DNA of 64,000 nt from Pseudomonas chlororaphis (GTDB taxonomy: Bacteria > Pseudomonadota > Gammaproteobacteria > Pseudomonadales > Pseudomonadaceae), in assembly GCF_001921865.1 (NCBI RefSeq), contig NZ_MSCT01000004.1, positions 159,035 to 223,034 of the forward strand, given 5' to 3'. This document shows, piece after piece, positions 39,624 to 47,554 of the stretch (positions are counted from its first letter, which is position 1; every line of letters begins with the position of its first letter). A program made the translations under genes and the position numbers. The notes under the pieces were generated by a model. It ran no database searches. It saw nothing but the letters and a program-made list of their open reading frames with translations, and was not told the DNA's origin.

Positions 39624-41320
39624 TGGCCCGTTCCGCACCGGCCATCGTCATCCTTGGCCAAGGCAGTCTGGCGACCGCGCGCAAGCTGCAGCAGCTGTAC
39701 CCGGACGCACTGATCCACGGCCTGGCCGGCCGGGTCGAGGGCGCCGACCGTTCGTACCAGGAATTCGGCGCGACCCTGCGCCAGCTGTATCAACAGGACA
39801 CGCCGATCGTCGCCCTGTGCGCTGCGGGCATCGTCATCCGCACCCTGGCGCCGTTGCTGCTGGAAAAAGGCGCGGAGCCGCCGGTGCTGGTGGTGGCCGA
39901 AGACGGCAGCGCCGTAGTGCCGTTGCTCGGCGGCCTGGGCGGGGTGAATGTCATGGCCCGGGAAATCGCCGCCGGCCTGGGTGTGGCGGCGGCCATCACC
40001 ACCAGCGGCGAGCTGCGTTTCGGCACCTGCCTGCTCAACCCGCCCAGCGGTTACGCCCTGGGCGACCTGGAGCTGGGCAAGCGCTTCGTCTCCGACCTGC
40101 TGGGCGGGGAAAGCGTGCGTATCGAAGGCGCCGCGCCGTGGCTGGCCGAGGCCAAATTGCCGGAAGACCGGCAGGCTCGGCTGACCATTCGCGTCGGCTC
40201 CGCGGAGTGCGAGCCATCCGCCAACGAACTCTTGATCTACCCGCGCAGCGTGCTGATTGCCTGCAACGGCAAAATCGCCGGCGCCGACGCGTTGCGCGAT
40301 GCCTTGCATCAGAAGAAAATCGCCGCCCAATCCGTCGCCTGCCTGCTGGCCGCCGACACTGAAATGGCCAGCCCGGCCTTGCGCGAAGCCGCCGCGGAGC
40401 TGGGCGTACCCCTGCGTTTCGCCCCGGCGGCCAGCAGCGTGGCCGAACTGGCGCAACAGGCCGTGCCGCAACTGTTGCCGCCGCTTTGCGTGGGCGAGGA
40501 CATCGCCATTGCCGTGGCCAGCCAGCCGCTGGACCCGCAACAGATTGGTCGTCCGCGTGGGCGCCTAGCGGTGATCGGGCTGGGCCCTGGCGCCGCGGAG
40601 CTGATGGTGCCGGCGGTGAAAGCCGAGTTGGCGTGGGCCAATGACATTCTTGGCTACGAGACCTATGTGCGGATGGCCGGGCCGTTTCGCGCCGACCAGG
40701 TGATGCACTGCACCGATAACCGCGAAGAGATGCAGCGTGCCCGGCATGCGTTCGAGTTGGCGGCCCAGGGGCGTTCGGTGGTGGTGGTGTCGTCCGGTGA
40801 CCCGGGGGTGTTTGCCATGGCCGCGGCGGTGCTCGAAGCCTTGCATGAGTCCAGCGAGCCGGCGTGGCATCGGGTCGAGCTGGAGATTCTTCCGGGGGTT
40901 TCGGCGTCGCTGGCTACTGCGGCGCAGGCCGGTGCGCCGTTGGGGCATGACTTCTGTGTATTGTCGCTGTCGGACAACCTCAAGCCTTGGGACATTATCG
41001 AGAAGCGTTTGGACTTGGCGTCCCAGGCGGATCTGGCGTTGGCGTTTTACAACCCGATTTCGCGATCGCGTCCGTGGCAGTTGGGGCGGGCGTTGGAGAT
41101 TGTGCGTCAGCATCGCACCGCGCAGACGCCGGTGGTGTTGGGGCGGGATATTGGGCGGCCGGGGCAGACGTTGCGGGTCATCACCCTTGGCGAGTTGACG
41201 CCGGAGCAGGTGGATATGCGGACCATGGTGTTGGTTGGTTCATCCACTACCTGCGTGTTCCCCAGGGCTGAAGGTGGGGAGTGGGTGTACACGCCGAGGT
41301 GGTACGGCCAGAAGCCTTAG
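39623..41320 (+). CDS. cobJ: CbiG-CobJ fusion: precorrin-3B C17-methyltransferase
   Basis: 565 residues. Residues 1-310 resemble CbiG/CobE (PIVALCAAGIVIRTLAPLLL, LGGLGGVNVMAREIAAGLG, ACNGKIAGADALRDAL). From about residue 315 the CobJ methyltransferase begins (GRLAVIGLGPGAAELMVPAV), with SSGDPGVFAMAAAVLEAL and ALAFYNPISRSRPWQLGRAL. It methylates C17 and contracts the ring. The ATG at 39623 is used; a GTG lies four codons earlier. The fusion is common in Pseudomonas. It is the last gene of the plus-strand cob operon. Confidence 0.94.
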   Translation: MARSAPAIVILGQGSLATARKLQQLYPDALIHGLAGRVEGADRSYQEFGATLRQLYQQDTPIVALCAAGIVIRTLAPLLLEKGAEPPVLVVAEDGSAVVPLLGGLGGVNVMAREIAAGLGVAAAITTSGELRFGTCLLNPPSGYALGDLELGKRFVSDLLGGESVRIEGAAPWLAEAKLPEDRQARLTIRVGSAECEPSANELLIYPRSVLIACNGKIAGADALRDALHQKKIAAQSVACLLAADTEMASPALREAAAELGVPLRFAPAASSVAELAQQAVPQLLPPLCVGEDIAIAVASQPLDPQQIGRPRGRLAVIGLGPGAAELMVPAVKAELAWANDILGYETYVRMAGPFRADQVMHCTDNREEMQRARHAFELAAQGRSVVVVSSGDPGVFAMAAAVLEALHESSEPAWHRVELEILPGVSASLATAAQAGAPLGHDFCVLSLSDNLKPWDIIEKRLDLASQADLALAFYNPISRSRPWQLGRALEIVRQHRTAQTPVVLGRDIGRPGQTLRVITLGELTPEQVDMRTMVLVGSSTTCVFPRAEGGEWVYTPRWYGQKP

Positions 41321-41329
41321 GTCAAACCT

Positions 41330-41354
41330 TGTAGGAGCGAGGCTTGCCCGCGAT
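41330..41354. repeat. single REP, GAGGCTTGCCCGCGAT variant
   Basis: TGTAGGAGCGAGGCTTGCCC then GCGAT, directly after cobJ. Same variant as in the ureB-ureC gap. Confidence 0.85.
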
Positions 41355-41370
41355 GGCGTCTGCCCTGTCG

Positions 41371-41645
41371 CCACATTTTTTGGACGGTGTACATATCCAT
41401 TCCTGCGGTCACGGCGGCTTATGGTTCCGCCCTTACGGCGGGTCACTTTTGGCAAACGCCCCAAAAGTAACCAAAAGGTCTTGCCCCCGCGTACGGCCCT
41501 CGCTGCGCTCGGGTTCCCTCCCTCCGGCGTCCCTCAGGGTGCATCGCCGCCGGCGATGTCCTCGACTGCGTCGAGGGGCGCTGCGCGCCATCCCCCTGAT
41601 GAACACCTCCACTCGGCCTGCCGAAGGGGCAGGTAGATCAAGATC
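41371..41645. repeat. probable dispersed ~270 bp Pseudomonas repeat element
   Basis: A block in the 679-base gap after cobJ that contains TTACGGCGGGTCACTTTTGG and AACGCCCCAAAAGTAACCAA, then a GC-rich tail ending GGGGCAGGTAGATCAAGATC. I recall this block, often mis-annotated as short proteins, being repeated in many Pseudomonas genomes. Open frames through it have no plausible coding character. Only one copy lies in this window, so repetition is recalled, not seen. Confidence 0.5.
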
Positions 41646-41683
41646 AAAAGCTGGTGCTGGCGCGACCTACCGGTCGGCGCATT

Positions 41684-41831
41684 TGTAGCCGCTGCCGAGC
41701 CTGCGAGGCTGCGTACGAGGACGCAGTCCTCGCCAAACCTGGCGACGTGATCTGTCGGGGAAAATGGGGTGTTCGCCTTTGCGCCCGCTGCGCGGTCGTG
41801 CGCAGCCTCGCAGGCTCGGCAGCGGCTACAG
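41684..41831. repeat. ~150 bp palindrome, TGTAGCCGCTGCC family (copy 7, longer)
   Basis: TGTAGCCGCTGCCGAGCCTG at one end and the arm CGAGGCTCGG-like complement ending AGCGGCTACA at the other. The inner part differs (GAGCCTGCGAGGCTGCG paired with CGCAGCCTCGCAGGCTC) and the loop is longer than in copies 1-6. After it, 41832-41999 holds no gene that I see, only the upstream region of the small gene at 42000. Confidence 0.85.
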
Positions 41832-41999
41832 GTCCAGTGGCGTCAGTCTGGTTTGCGGAAGGCAATGGCAACACATTGAGGGTTGTCGCTGATTTTTTGC
41901 ACAGCCATAGTGGGTCGGTCGCCGACGCATCGGCGGCCGATCTTAGCCGGTCGGAAAGCAAATCTATGGATACAGAAATGCTAACCATGGAGCTTCCTA

Positions 42000-42260
42000 A
42001 TGACCGACTTCATCCCACTACAAAGCAATCTTACCCCCACCCCGGTGTTCCACCTCGACCGCAACGCGCCTGCCATCGATCTGCACGGCGGCGCAGTACA
42101 GCGCATCAAAGCTTCCCGCGATCTGCTGCACAGCCTCAATTGCCTGAGCCTCAAAGGTGTGAGCGACCGCGACCTCAGCCATTTCGTCAACGCCGCTCAC
42201 CTCTTGCTGCAAGACGGCTGCGATGCGCTGGATGCGTTGCAGTGGCGTATTGACGGTTAA
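42000..42260 (+). CDS. small conserved Pseudomonas-type protein (DUF3077-like)
   Basis: 86 residues, starting MTDFIPLQSNLTPTPVFHLD. The HGGAVQRIKASRDLLHSLNC and FVNAAHLLLQDGCDALDALQ helices resemble the short DUF3077/DUF6124-type Pseudomonas proteins of unknown function. ATG at 42000 is preceded by GGAG at 6-7 bases. It stands alone between repeats and a convergent lipoprotein gene. The family link is by feel rather than a clear motif. Confidence 0.6.
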   Translation: MTDFIPLQSNLTPTPVFHLDRNAPAIDLHGGAVQRIKASRDLLHSLNCLSLKGVSDRDLSHFVNAAHLLLQDGCDALDALQWRIDG

Positions 42261-42366
42261 GGCACTGGATAGCGCTGGCCGCTCTAGGAGGAGCGGCTGG
42301 TTGCTGGCGATGTTTTTCGATCAGTCTTGCGGCTCTTCGGCTGTCGGTAGTCAGGTGACTAGGTCC

Positions 42367-43035
42367 CTATAGGCTCGGTACCAGCAGGAAGCCAGAATAG
42401 TAGGCGCAATGCCCGGGGTAGCCAGGCCGTGCATCGCAGGGCTTGAGGCAGCCTTGGGCGCCGCCGGGGAAGCGCGCCGCCACCGACATGGCAAAACCAT
42501 AAGTTGGCGTGGTCACCGCAAAGCTGTTATCGCAGACGGCTTTGGTGGTGTAGCTGAAGGTCATGGCCTCTCGTCTGCCGCCACGGGCAAAGGCCACCTC
42601 GAAGCTGTTGAGGCTGCGCCAACCCGACAACGGCAGTACCACAAAGCGATAGCGGGTGCTGTCCAGGCGCTGGCCCATGACCCGCAGCGAGTTGGTGGAT
42701 GAGTCGGTCTTGGGCGAAGGGTAGGGTAATGCCAGCAGCGCCCGAGGGTCACCGAGCACGCCCAGCTCGAAGCCGATACCCTTTTGGTAAAACGGGATCT
42801 CGATGTTCGGGTAACCCTCGATCTTCACGTATCGGCTATGTGCATGGGGCCCAGACGTGTCCGGCTTGTAGTCCGGTGCCAGGGCAAAGGTGACCTCAAG
42901 CTCCAGCACCACATCGGAGGCTTTGGCGTCTTCGGTGCGAACATCGCTGGGGTGCTCGCTACCATGGCTGGCGCAACCGCTCAGCAGCACGGCGGCGGTG
43001 AGTTGCAGGAGGCGTTGCAATCGAGAGGTCGGCAT
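42367..43035 (-). CDS. putative lipoprotein of unknown function
   Basis: 222 residues. A lipobox LLSGCAS places the acylated Cys at residue 21. The rest has no motif I recognise: a HAHSRYVKIEGYPNIEIPFY segment, an all-beta look, and a Cys-rich C-terminus (CLKPCDARPGYPGHCAYYSG) that could form two disulfides. It starts 3 bases after the stop of the upstream secreted protein, so the two are one operon. ATG at 43035 is preferred to the GTG just before it. Confidence 0.75.
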   Translation of the reverse strand: MPTSRLQRLLQLTAAVLLSGCASHGSEHPSDVRTEDAKASDVVLELEVTFALAPDYKPDTSGPHAHSRYVKIEGYPNIEIPFYQKGIGFELGVLGDPRALLALPYPSPKTDSSTNSLRVMGQRLDSTRYRFVVLPLSGWRSLNSFEVAFARGGRREAMTFSYTTKAVCDNSFAVTTPTYGFAMSVAARFPGGAQGCLKPCDARPGYPGHCAYYSGFLLVPSL

Positions 43036-43038
43036 CAC

Positions 43039-43959
43039 TCAATGCTCGGTCTTGAGAGGGCTGGAGGTCAGGTCCAGGCCTTTGAGTTGCCACGTCCCTT
43101 GTACCTGCTGCCAACTGAACTGCTTGGCGAACCAATCAACCTGAAGGGCATGTTGCAGACGCGTCTGATCAATGCGCCGGCCTTCGTCCACGGCTTTTTG
43201 GGCGCGGGCGCTGGCTTCCTTGAGCAGTGGCCTGAGCTGGCTCACATTCAGCTCCTTGGCGATCGGCAATTGGGCGTAGACGCCGTGGTCCGCCGAGCTG
43301 AGCCGCAAGCCCTCCCTGTCCAGGAACGCCGCGCTGCGATTGTCCGGGGAAACGGATACCAGCATGGCGTAGTGCGAGCCTCCCCATCCGGGAAGTCGTT
43401 CGTCGAACCACAGGACCTGCCCCGTCGAGGGCACGAAGGCGCGCGCACCTTCGGGAAATAGCAGCAGGTCAGCGCGTCCGGGCTGGGGTTGGCCCCAGTC
43501 GGGCTCCTCCTTGCTTTTGACGGGGCTGAGGATACGGGCCAGCGGTGTGTCGTTCTGCACCGCGATTACCACTGTGCCGACGCCCATCCATTCGATGGTG
43601 GTCGCCAGTAGTACGGGTTGCCCGCCCTGAGTCGCGCCTGTAGGCCGGACATCGGTGATCTGCCAGGCGTTCAACGGGTGATAAGGCCTGCCTTTGTAGG
43701 TGACTTCCAGGGTGTTGATGGATGACTTGCCGCGAAACACCTGGAAGTCGCCAAAGCGCTCGCTGTAGCCGCTAAGGTAGTCAAGCTTGTTCTGCTGCTT
43801 GACCTGCGTCGGGTCGCTCGCCATGACAGGCTGGGTTGCAAGTAACAGTAGGGTCAGCCAGCAGCTCGCTCTTGGACCGATCGGGTCGCTCAGTTGTGCA
43901 AGGAGCTGACGGAAAGCCAGGGCGCAGCCTGTGCCTGGAAATCTTTGACGCGTTTGCAT
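43039..43959 (-). CDS. putative secreted protein of unknown function
   Basis: 306 residues. A late hydrophobic segment (SCWLTLLLLATQPVMA) before ASDPTQ looks like a signal peptide with an unusually long ~30-residue n-region, so the true start may be further in. The mature part has repeated beta-like stretches (PVLLATTIEWMGVGTVVIAV and GQVLWFDERLPGWGGSHYAM) and RSAAFLDREGLRLSS that might suggest a beta-propeller, but no known domain is evident. It is probably coupled with the downstream lipoprotein gene. Confidence 0.7.
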   Translation of the reverse strand: MQTRQRFPGTGCALAFRQLLAQLSDPIGPRASCWLTLLLLATQPVMASDPTQVKQQNKLDYLSGYSERFGDFQVFRGKSSINTLEVTYKGRPYHPLNAWQITDVRPTGATQGGQPVLLATTIEWMGVGTVVIAVQNDTPLARILSPVKSKEEPDWGQPQPGRADLLLFPEGARAFVPSTGQVLWFDERLPGWGGSHYAMLVSVSPDNRSAAFLDREGLRLSSADHGVYAQLPIAKELNVSQLRPLLKEASARAQKAVDEGRRIDQTRLQHALQVDWFAKQFSWQQVQGTWQLKGLDLTSSPLKTEH

Positions 43960-44009
43960 TCCGTTGCCTATCAATCCATTTGAGTATTGCTGGAGGTGTC
44001 CCTGGCCGC

Positions 44010-44606
44010 TTAGGGCACCAAATACCCCTTCACCCCGGTAAAGATGATCTGCGCCGCCAGCGCGCAAACAAACAAACCCATCAGCCGGCTGACGATTTGC
44101 AGGCCTTGTTCGCCGAGGAGGCGTTCGATGCGGTTGGACAGGTACAGCACCACGCCGACGGTGAAGCTGGCGAGGGCGATGCTGAGGATGGCGGTGAGTT
44201 TGTCGTCCCAGTGCGGTTGGCCGACGCCCATTACCAGCAGGGCGCCGATGGTGCCGGGGCCGACGGTGAGGGGGATGGTCAGCGGGACGATGGTCACGTC
44301 TTGCTGCACGTTGTCGGTCTGGATCGCCGACTTGCCTTGGGCCATGCCCAGCGCCGAGATGAACAGTACGCTGCCGGCGCCAATGCGGAAGGCGTCTACG
44401 GTGATGCCGAATACGCTGAAGATCACCCGTCCGAACAGGTACAGCAGCACACTGGAAACCAGGGTCGCCAGGGCCACGTTCCAGGCCAGGCGCCGGCGTT
44501 CCTTGCTGGAGTAACCGCGGGTCAGGCTGATGAAGCAGGACAGGACGAAGAAGGGGCTGTAGAGCACCAGCATCTTCAGGTAAACGCTGAACAGCACATG
44601 GAGCAT
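44010..44606 (-). CDS. MarC family integral membrane protein
   Basis: 198 residues and six hydrophobic helices (LYSPFFVLSCFISLTRGYSS, LTIPLTVGPGTIGALLVMG). The PLTxGPGTI element in the third or fourth helix is characteristic of MarC/YchE. Despite the name the family is not a proven drug exporter; function unknown. It follows retS on the same strand with ~60 bases between and is probably separately expressed. Confidence 0.9.
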   Translation of the reverse strand: MLHVLFSVYLKMLVLYSPFFVLSCFISLTRGYSSKERRRLAWNVALATLVSSVLLYLFGRVIFSVFGITVDAFRIGAGSVLFISALGMAQGKSAIQTDNVQQDVTIVPLTIPLTVGPGTIGALLVMGVGQPHWDDKLTAILSIALASFTVGVVLYLSNRIERLLGEQGLQIVSRLMGLFVCALAAQIIFTGVKGYLVP

Positions 44607-44668
44607 GGCGCAAACTCACAGCGAAGGAGGGCGAGCGGAGTTTAACAGGCGTTTGCCGCGCTGTCGGC

Positions 44669-47455
44669 TCAGGAGGGCTGAGCCGTGGTGCGGTTCTGCT
44701 GGTCGCGCTGCGCCACCCAATGTTCGATCAGTTCGCGCAGTTGCGACAGCTCCACCGGCTTGGCCATGTGCCCGTCCATGCCGGCCTGGCGCGCGCGTTC
44801 CTTGTGTTCGGTGAGGATGTGCGCGGTCAGTGCCACCACCGGCGTGCGCACGCGCTGGTTGCCGACCTCCCAGGCCCGCAGTTGCTGGGTGGCGGAGAAG
44901 CCGTCGAGGATCGGCATTTCGCAATCCATCAGCACCAGGTCGTAGCGCTGGGCTTTCATCGCTTGCAGGGCTTCCTCGCCGTTGCTCGCGGTATCGGGTT
45001 GCAGGTTGAGCTTGCCGAGCATGCCGCGGATCACCTTGGTCGAGATGCTGTTGTCCTCGGCCACCAGGATGCGGAAGTCGCTCGGCACCTTGACCGGCGC
45101 AGGCACCCCGGCCAGAGCATGGGGGGGCTGCTGGGTGACCAGTTGGCCCTTGTTGCGCTGGGTCAGCTCGTCGGCCAGGGTGGTCTTGAGGGTATAGCCT
45201 GCCACCGGCTTGGCGAGGATGCGCTTGACCCCGGCGTTGCGCGCGATGACCTTGCTCGGCGCGTTGCTGATGCCGGTGAGCATGATCAACAGGATGTCGT
45301 GGTTCAGGCTTGGGTCTTCCTTGATCTTGGCCGCCAGTTGCATGCCGGTCATGCCGGGCATGTTCTGGTCGAGCAGCACGATATCGAAGTAGTCGCGCAG
45401 GTGCGCCTTGGTGCGCAGCAGGGCCAGGGCTTCCTTGCCCGAAGGCACGGCGCTGACGTTCAGGCCCCAGGCGCTGCATTGCTGCACCAGGACCTTGCGG
45501 CAGGTGTCGTTGTCGTCTACCACCAGCACCCGCGCGCCTTGCAGCGGGCCGTCGAGGTCGGAGGTCGGATGCTCCAGGCGTTCCGGGTCCAGCGGCAGGG
45601 TCAGCCACAGGGTGCTGCCCTGGTTGGCGCTGGTCTTGATCCCGAATTCGCCGTGCATCAGCAGGATCAGCTGGCGGGCGATGACCAAGCCCAGGTTGCC
45701 GCCCAGGCGGGTGCTGGCGAGGAAATTCTTGCTGTGCAGTTCCGAGTGCAGCAGGGCTTCGCGCTCTTCGGCTTCCATCGGCTGGCCGCTGTCCTGCACG
45801 GCGATGCGCAGGCGCGGCTTGCTGGTGCGTTCGTCCAGCGCGACCACCACCAGGATCTCGCCTTCGTCGGTCTTCTTCAGGGCGTTTTCCAACAGGCTGA
45901 GCATGGCCTGGCGCAGGCGTGTCGGGTCGCCGCTGATGACCCGCGGGACCTGCGGCTGGATAAAGCTGATCAGCTCGACGTTCTGTTGTTCAGCCTTGGC
46001 GCGGAAAATACTCAGGCAGTCTTCGATCAGCGCGTTGAGGTCGAACTGCACGTCGTCCAGCTCGATCTGCCCGGACTCGAGCTTGGAGATGTCGAGGATC
46101 TCGTTGATCAGGGTCAGCAGTTCGTTGCCGGCGCTGTGGATGGTCTGCACGTAGTCGCGCTGCTTGACCGACAGCGGCGTGCCCAGCAGCAGCTCGGTCA
46201 TGCCCAGCACGCCGTTCATCGGGGTGCGGATCTCGTGGCTGATCTTGGCTAGGAACTCGGCCTTGGCATTGACCTCGGCGTTGCTCGCGGCGAGGTCGCG
46301 GCTGACGCTGAACTGGTCCTCGGTGATGCTGCGCTGGCGTTCGCCGAGGGAGACGCTCATCGCCAGCCCGCTCAGGCACATGGTCACCAGCAGGGTAACG
46401 ATCAGCCCCTGGGGCGCGACCATGGTCAGCCCCAGCAGCGCCGGCAGTACGATCAGCGCGCCGATGTTGAAGATGGCCATGCCGGCGACGAAGAAGCGCG
46501 CCGGGCGGTAGCCTTTCTGCCAGTGATAGCTGGCGATGAACAGCATGCTCAGGCCGACCAGGGCCACCAGGCCGTAGGTGATGAGGTTCAGCGGCAGCGA
46601 GTCGACGAACAGCAGCAACAGGGCGCACAGGCTGACCATCAGGATGTTGACCAGCAGCAGCTTGTTCAGCGGGTGCGGGCCCAGCGGCGCAAAGAAGCGG
46701 TAGACGAACATCAGCCCGCACGGGGTGGTCAGCAACAGCGCCAGGTAGGCGCCGGGGGTCTGGATCGCGTGCCAGTCCGGCAGCCAGGGGCCGAACAGAT
46801 TGAGCATCAGCGCCAGGCTGAGCATCACCAGCGCTTCGCAGGCGGCCAGCCACAGGCTGCTGCGCGAACGGGTGTAGGCGTAGCGCACGAGGTTGTGCAG
46901 CATCAGCATGCCCATGCAGCCGAACAGCAGACCGTAGAGCACGCTCTGGCCCTGGTTGGCCGCGGTCATGACCGCTGCTTGCAGGGTGATGTAAGGGCGC
47001 AGTTGATGGTCGGAAATCAGCCGCAGGTAGACATCCAGGGTCTTCTGGCTTTGTGGCAACGGCAGCATGAAGTCGCTGCTGGGCAGGGGCCTTTCGGCCT
47101 GGGCCTGCTGGGTGCCGGTGGTCAGTTGCTCGACCAGGTTTTCGCCTTCGAGCACATACATGTCTAGACGTGACAGGTCGGGGGCGAAGATCCGCAGCAG
47201 TTGTTCGTGCGTGCCCGGTTGCAGTTTGAAACGCAGCCATAACGCGCCCCCGGGCTCGGCGGCGGTGATGCGCTCCAGTTCGGTCGGGCTGAATTGGTTG
47301 GTGTAGCGGGGGGAGCGGATATCGCTCAGTTGCAGGTCGGCTTGATCATCGAGCAAAACGGCCCAGTTACTGCCCTGCGCGGCATAGGCCGGAACGAGGC
47401 AGAGCAGGGTCAGCAGAGTGACGGTGAAACCTATGGCAGTCCTGAGCCAGCGCAC
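44669..47455 (-). CDS. retS: hybrid sensor kinase RetS
   Basis: 928 residues from a GTG preceded by GAAGGGAT. Signal peptide 1-25, a periplasmic 7TMR-DISMED2 domain to about 165, seven helices about 170-370, HisKA with His407 (FLAKISHEIRTPMNGVLGMT), HATPase with Asn524, and two receiver domains (Asp696 in DIVLLDQNMPG; Asp844 in DLVLMDCEMPILDG). RetS sets acute versus biofilm behaviour by binding GacS and blocking the Gac/Rsm pathway. The neighbours purD-purH-fis are the same as around PAO1 retS (PA4856), which supports the assignment. Confidence 0.95.
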   Translation of the reverse strand: MRWLRTAIGFTVTLLTLLCLVPAYAAQGSNWAVLLDDQADLQLSDIRSPRYTNQFSPTELERITAAEPGGALWLRFKLQPGTHEQLLRIFAPDLSRLDMYVLEGENLVEQLTTGTQQAQAERPLPSSDFMLPLPQSQKTLDVYLRLISDHQLRPYITLQAAVMTAANQGQSVLYGLLFGCMGMLMLHNLVRYAYTRSRSSLWLAACEALVMLSLALMLNLFGPWLPDWHAIQTPGAYLALLLTTPCGLMFVYRFFAPLGPHPLNKLLLVNILMVSLCALLLLFVDSLPLNLITYGLVALVGLSMLFIASYHWQKGYRPARFFVAGMAIFNIGALIVLPALLGLTMVAPQGLIVTLLVTMCLSGLAMSVSLGERQRSITEDQFSVSRDLAASNAEVNAKAEFLAKISHEIRTPMNGVLGMTELLLGTPLSVKQRDYVQTIHSAGNELLTLINEILDISKLESGQIELDDVQFDLNALIEDCLSIFRAKAEQQNVELISFIQPQVPRVISGDPTRLRQAMLSLLENALKKTDEGEILVVVALDERTSKPRLRIAVQDSGQPMEAEEREALLHSELHSKNFLASTRLGGNLGLVIARQLILLMHGEFGIKTSANQGSTLWLTLPLDPERLEHPTSDLDGPLQGARVLVVDDNDTCRKVLVQQCSAWGLNVSAVPSGKEALALLRTKAHLRDYFDIVLLDQNMPGMTGMQLAAKIKEDPSLNHDILLIMLTGISNAPSKVIARNAGVKRILAKPVAGYTLKTTLADELTQRNKGQLVTQQPPHALAGVPAPVKVPSDFRILVAEDNSISTKVIRGMLGKLNLQPDTASNGEEALQAMKAQRYDLVLMDCEMPILDGFSATQQLRAWEVGNQRVRTPVVALTAHILTEHKERARQAGMDGHMAKPVELSQLRELIEHWVAQRDQQNRTTAQPS

Positions 47456-47510
47456 GGCGAAATCCCTTCGTAGGTTGATGCCAGATTGTAACTATGCGCG
47501 GCGCTGGAGC

Positions 47511-47545
47511 CGTCCGGCAAGGGCCTGGGGCCCCTGCCTGACGGG
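47511..47545 (-). terminator. possible purD terminator
   Basis: An imperfect stem of CCGTCCGGCAAGGG with CCCTGCCTGACGG lies between the purD stop and the retS start, without a U-run. It could end the purD transcript or act as a pause before retS. Confidence 0.3.
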
Positions 47546-47554
47546 AAGACAGGA

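Noticed and set aside
41344..41688. 114-codon open frame after cobJ
   Set aside because: It runs through a REP and the dispersed repeat; composition is Arg/Ser-rich and without ribosome site.
44661..44685. Hairpin CGGCTCAG-GAGGG-CTGAGCCG at the retS stop as a terminator
   Set aside because: It overlaps the retS stop codon and has no U-run after it; more likely chance in GC-rich sequence.
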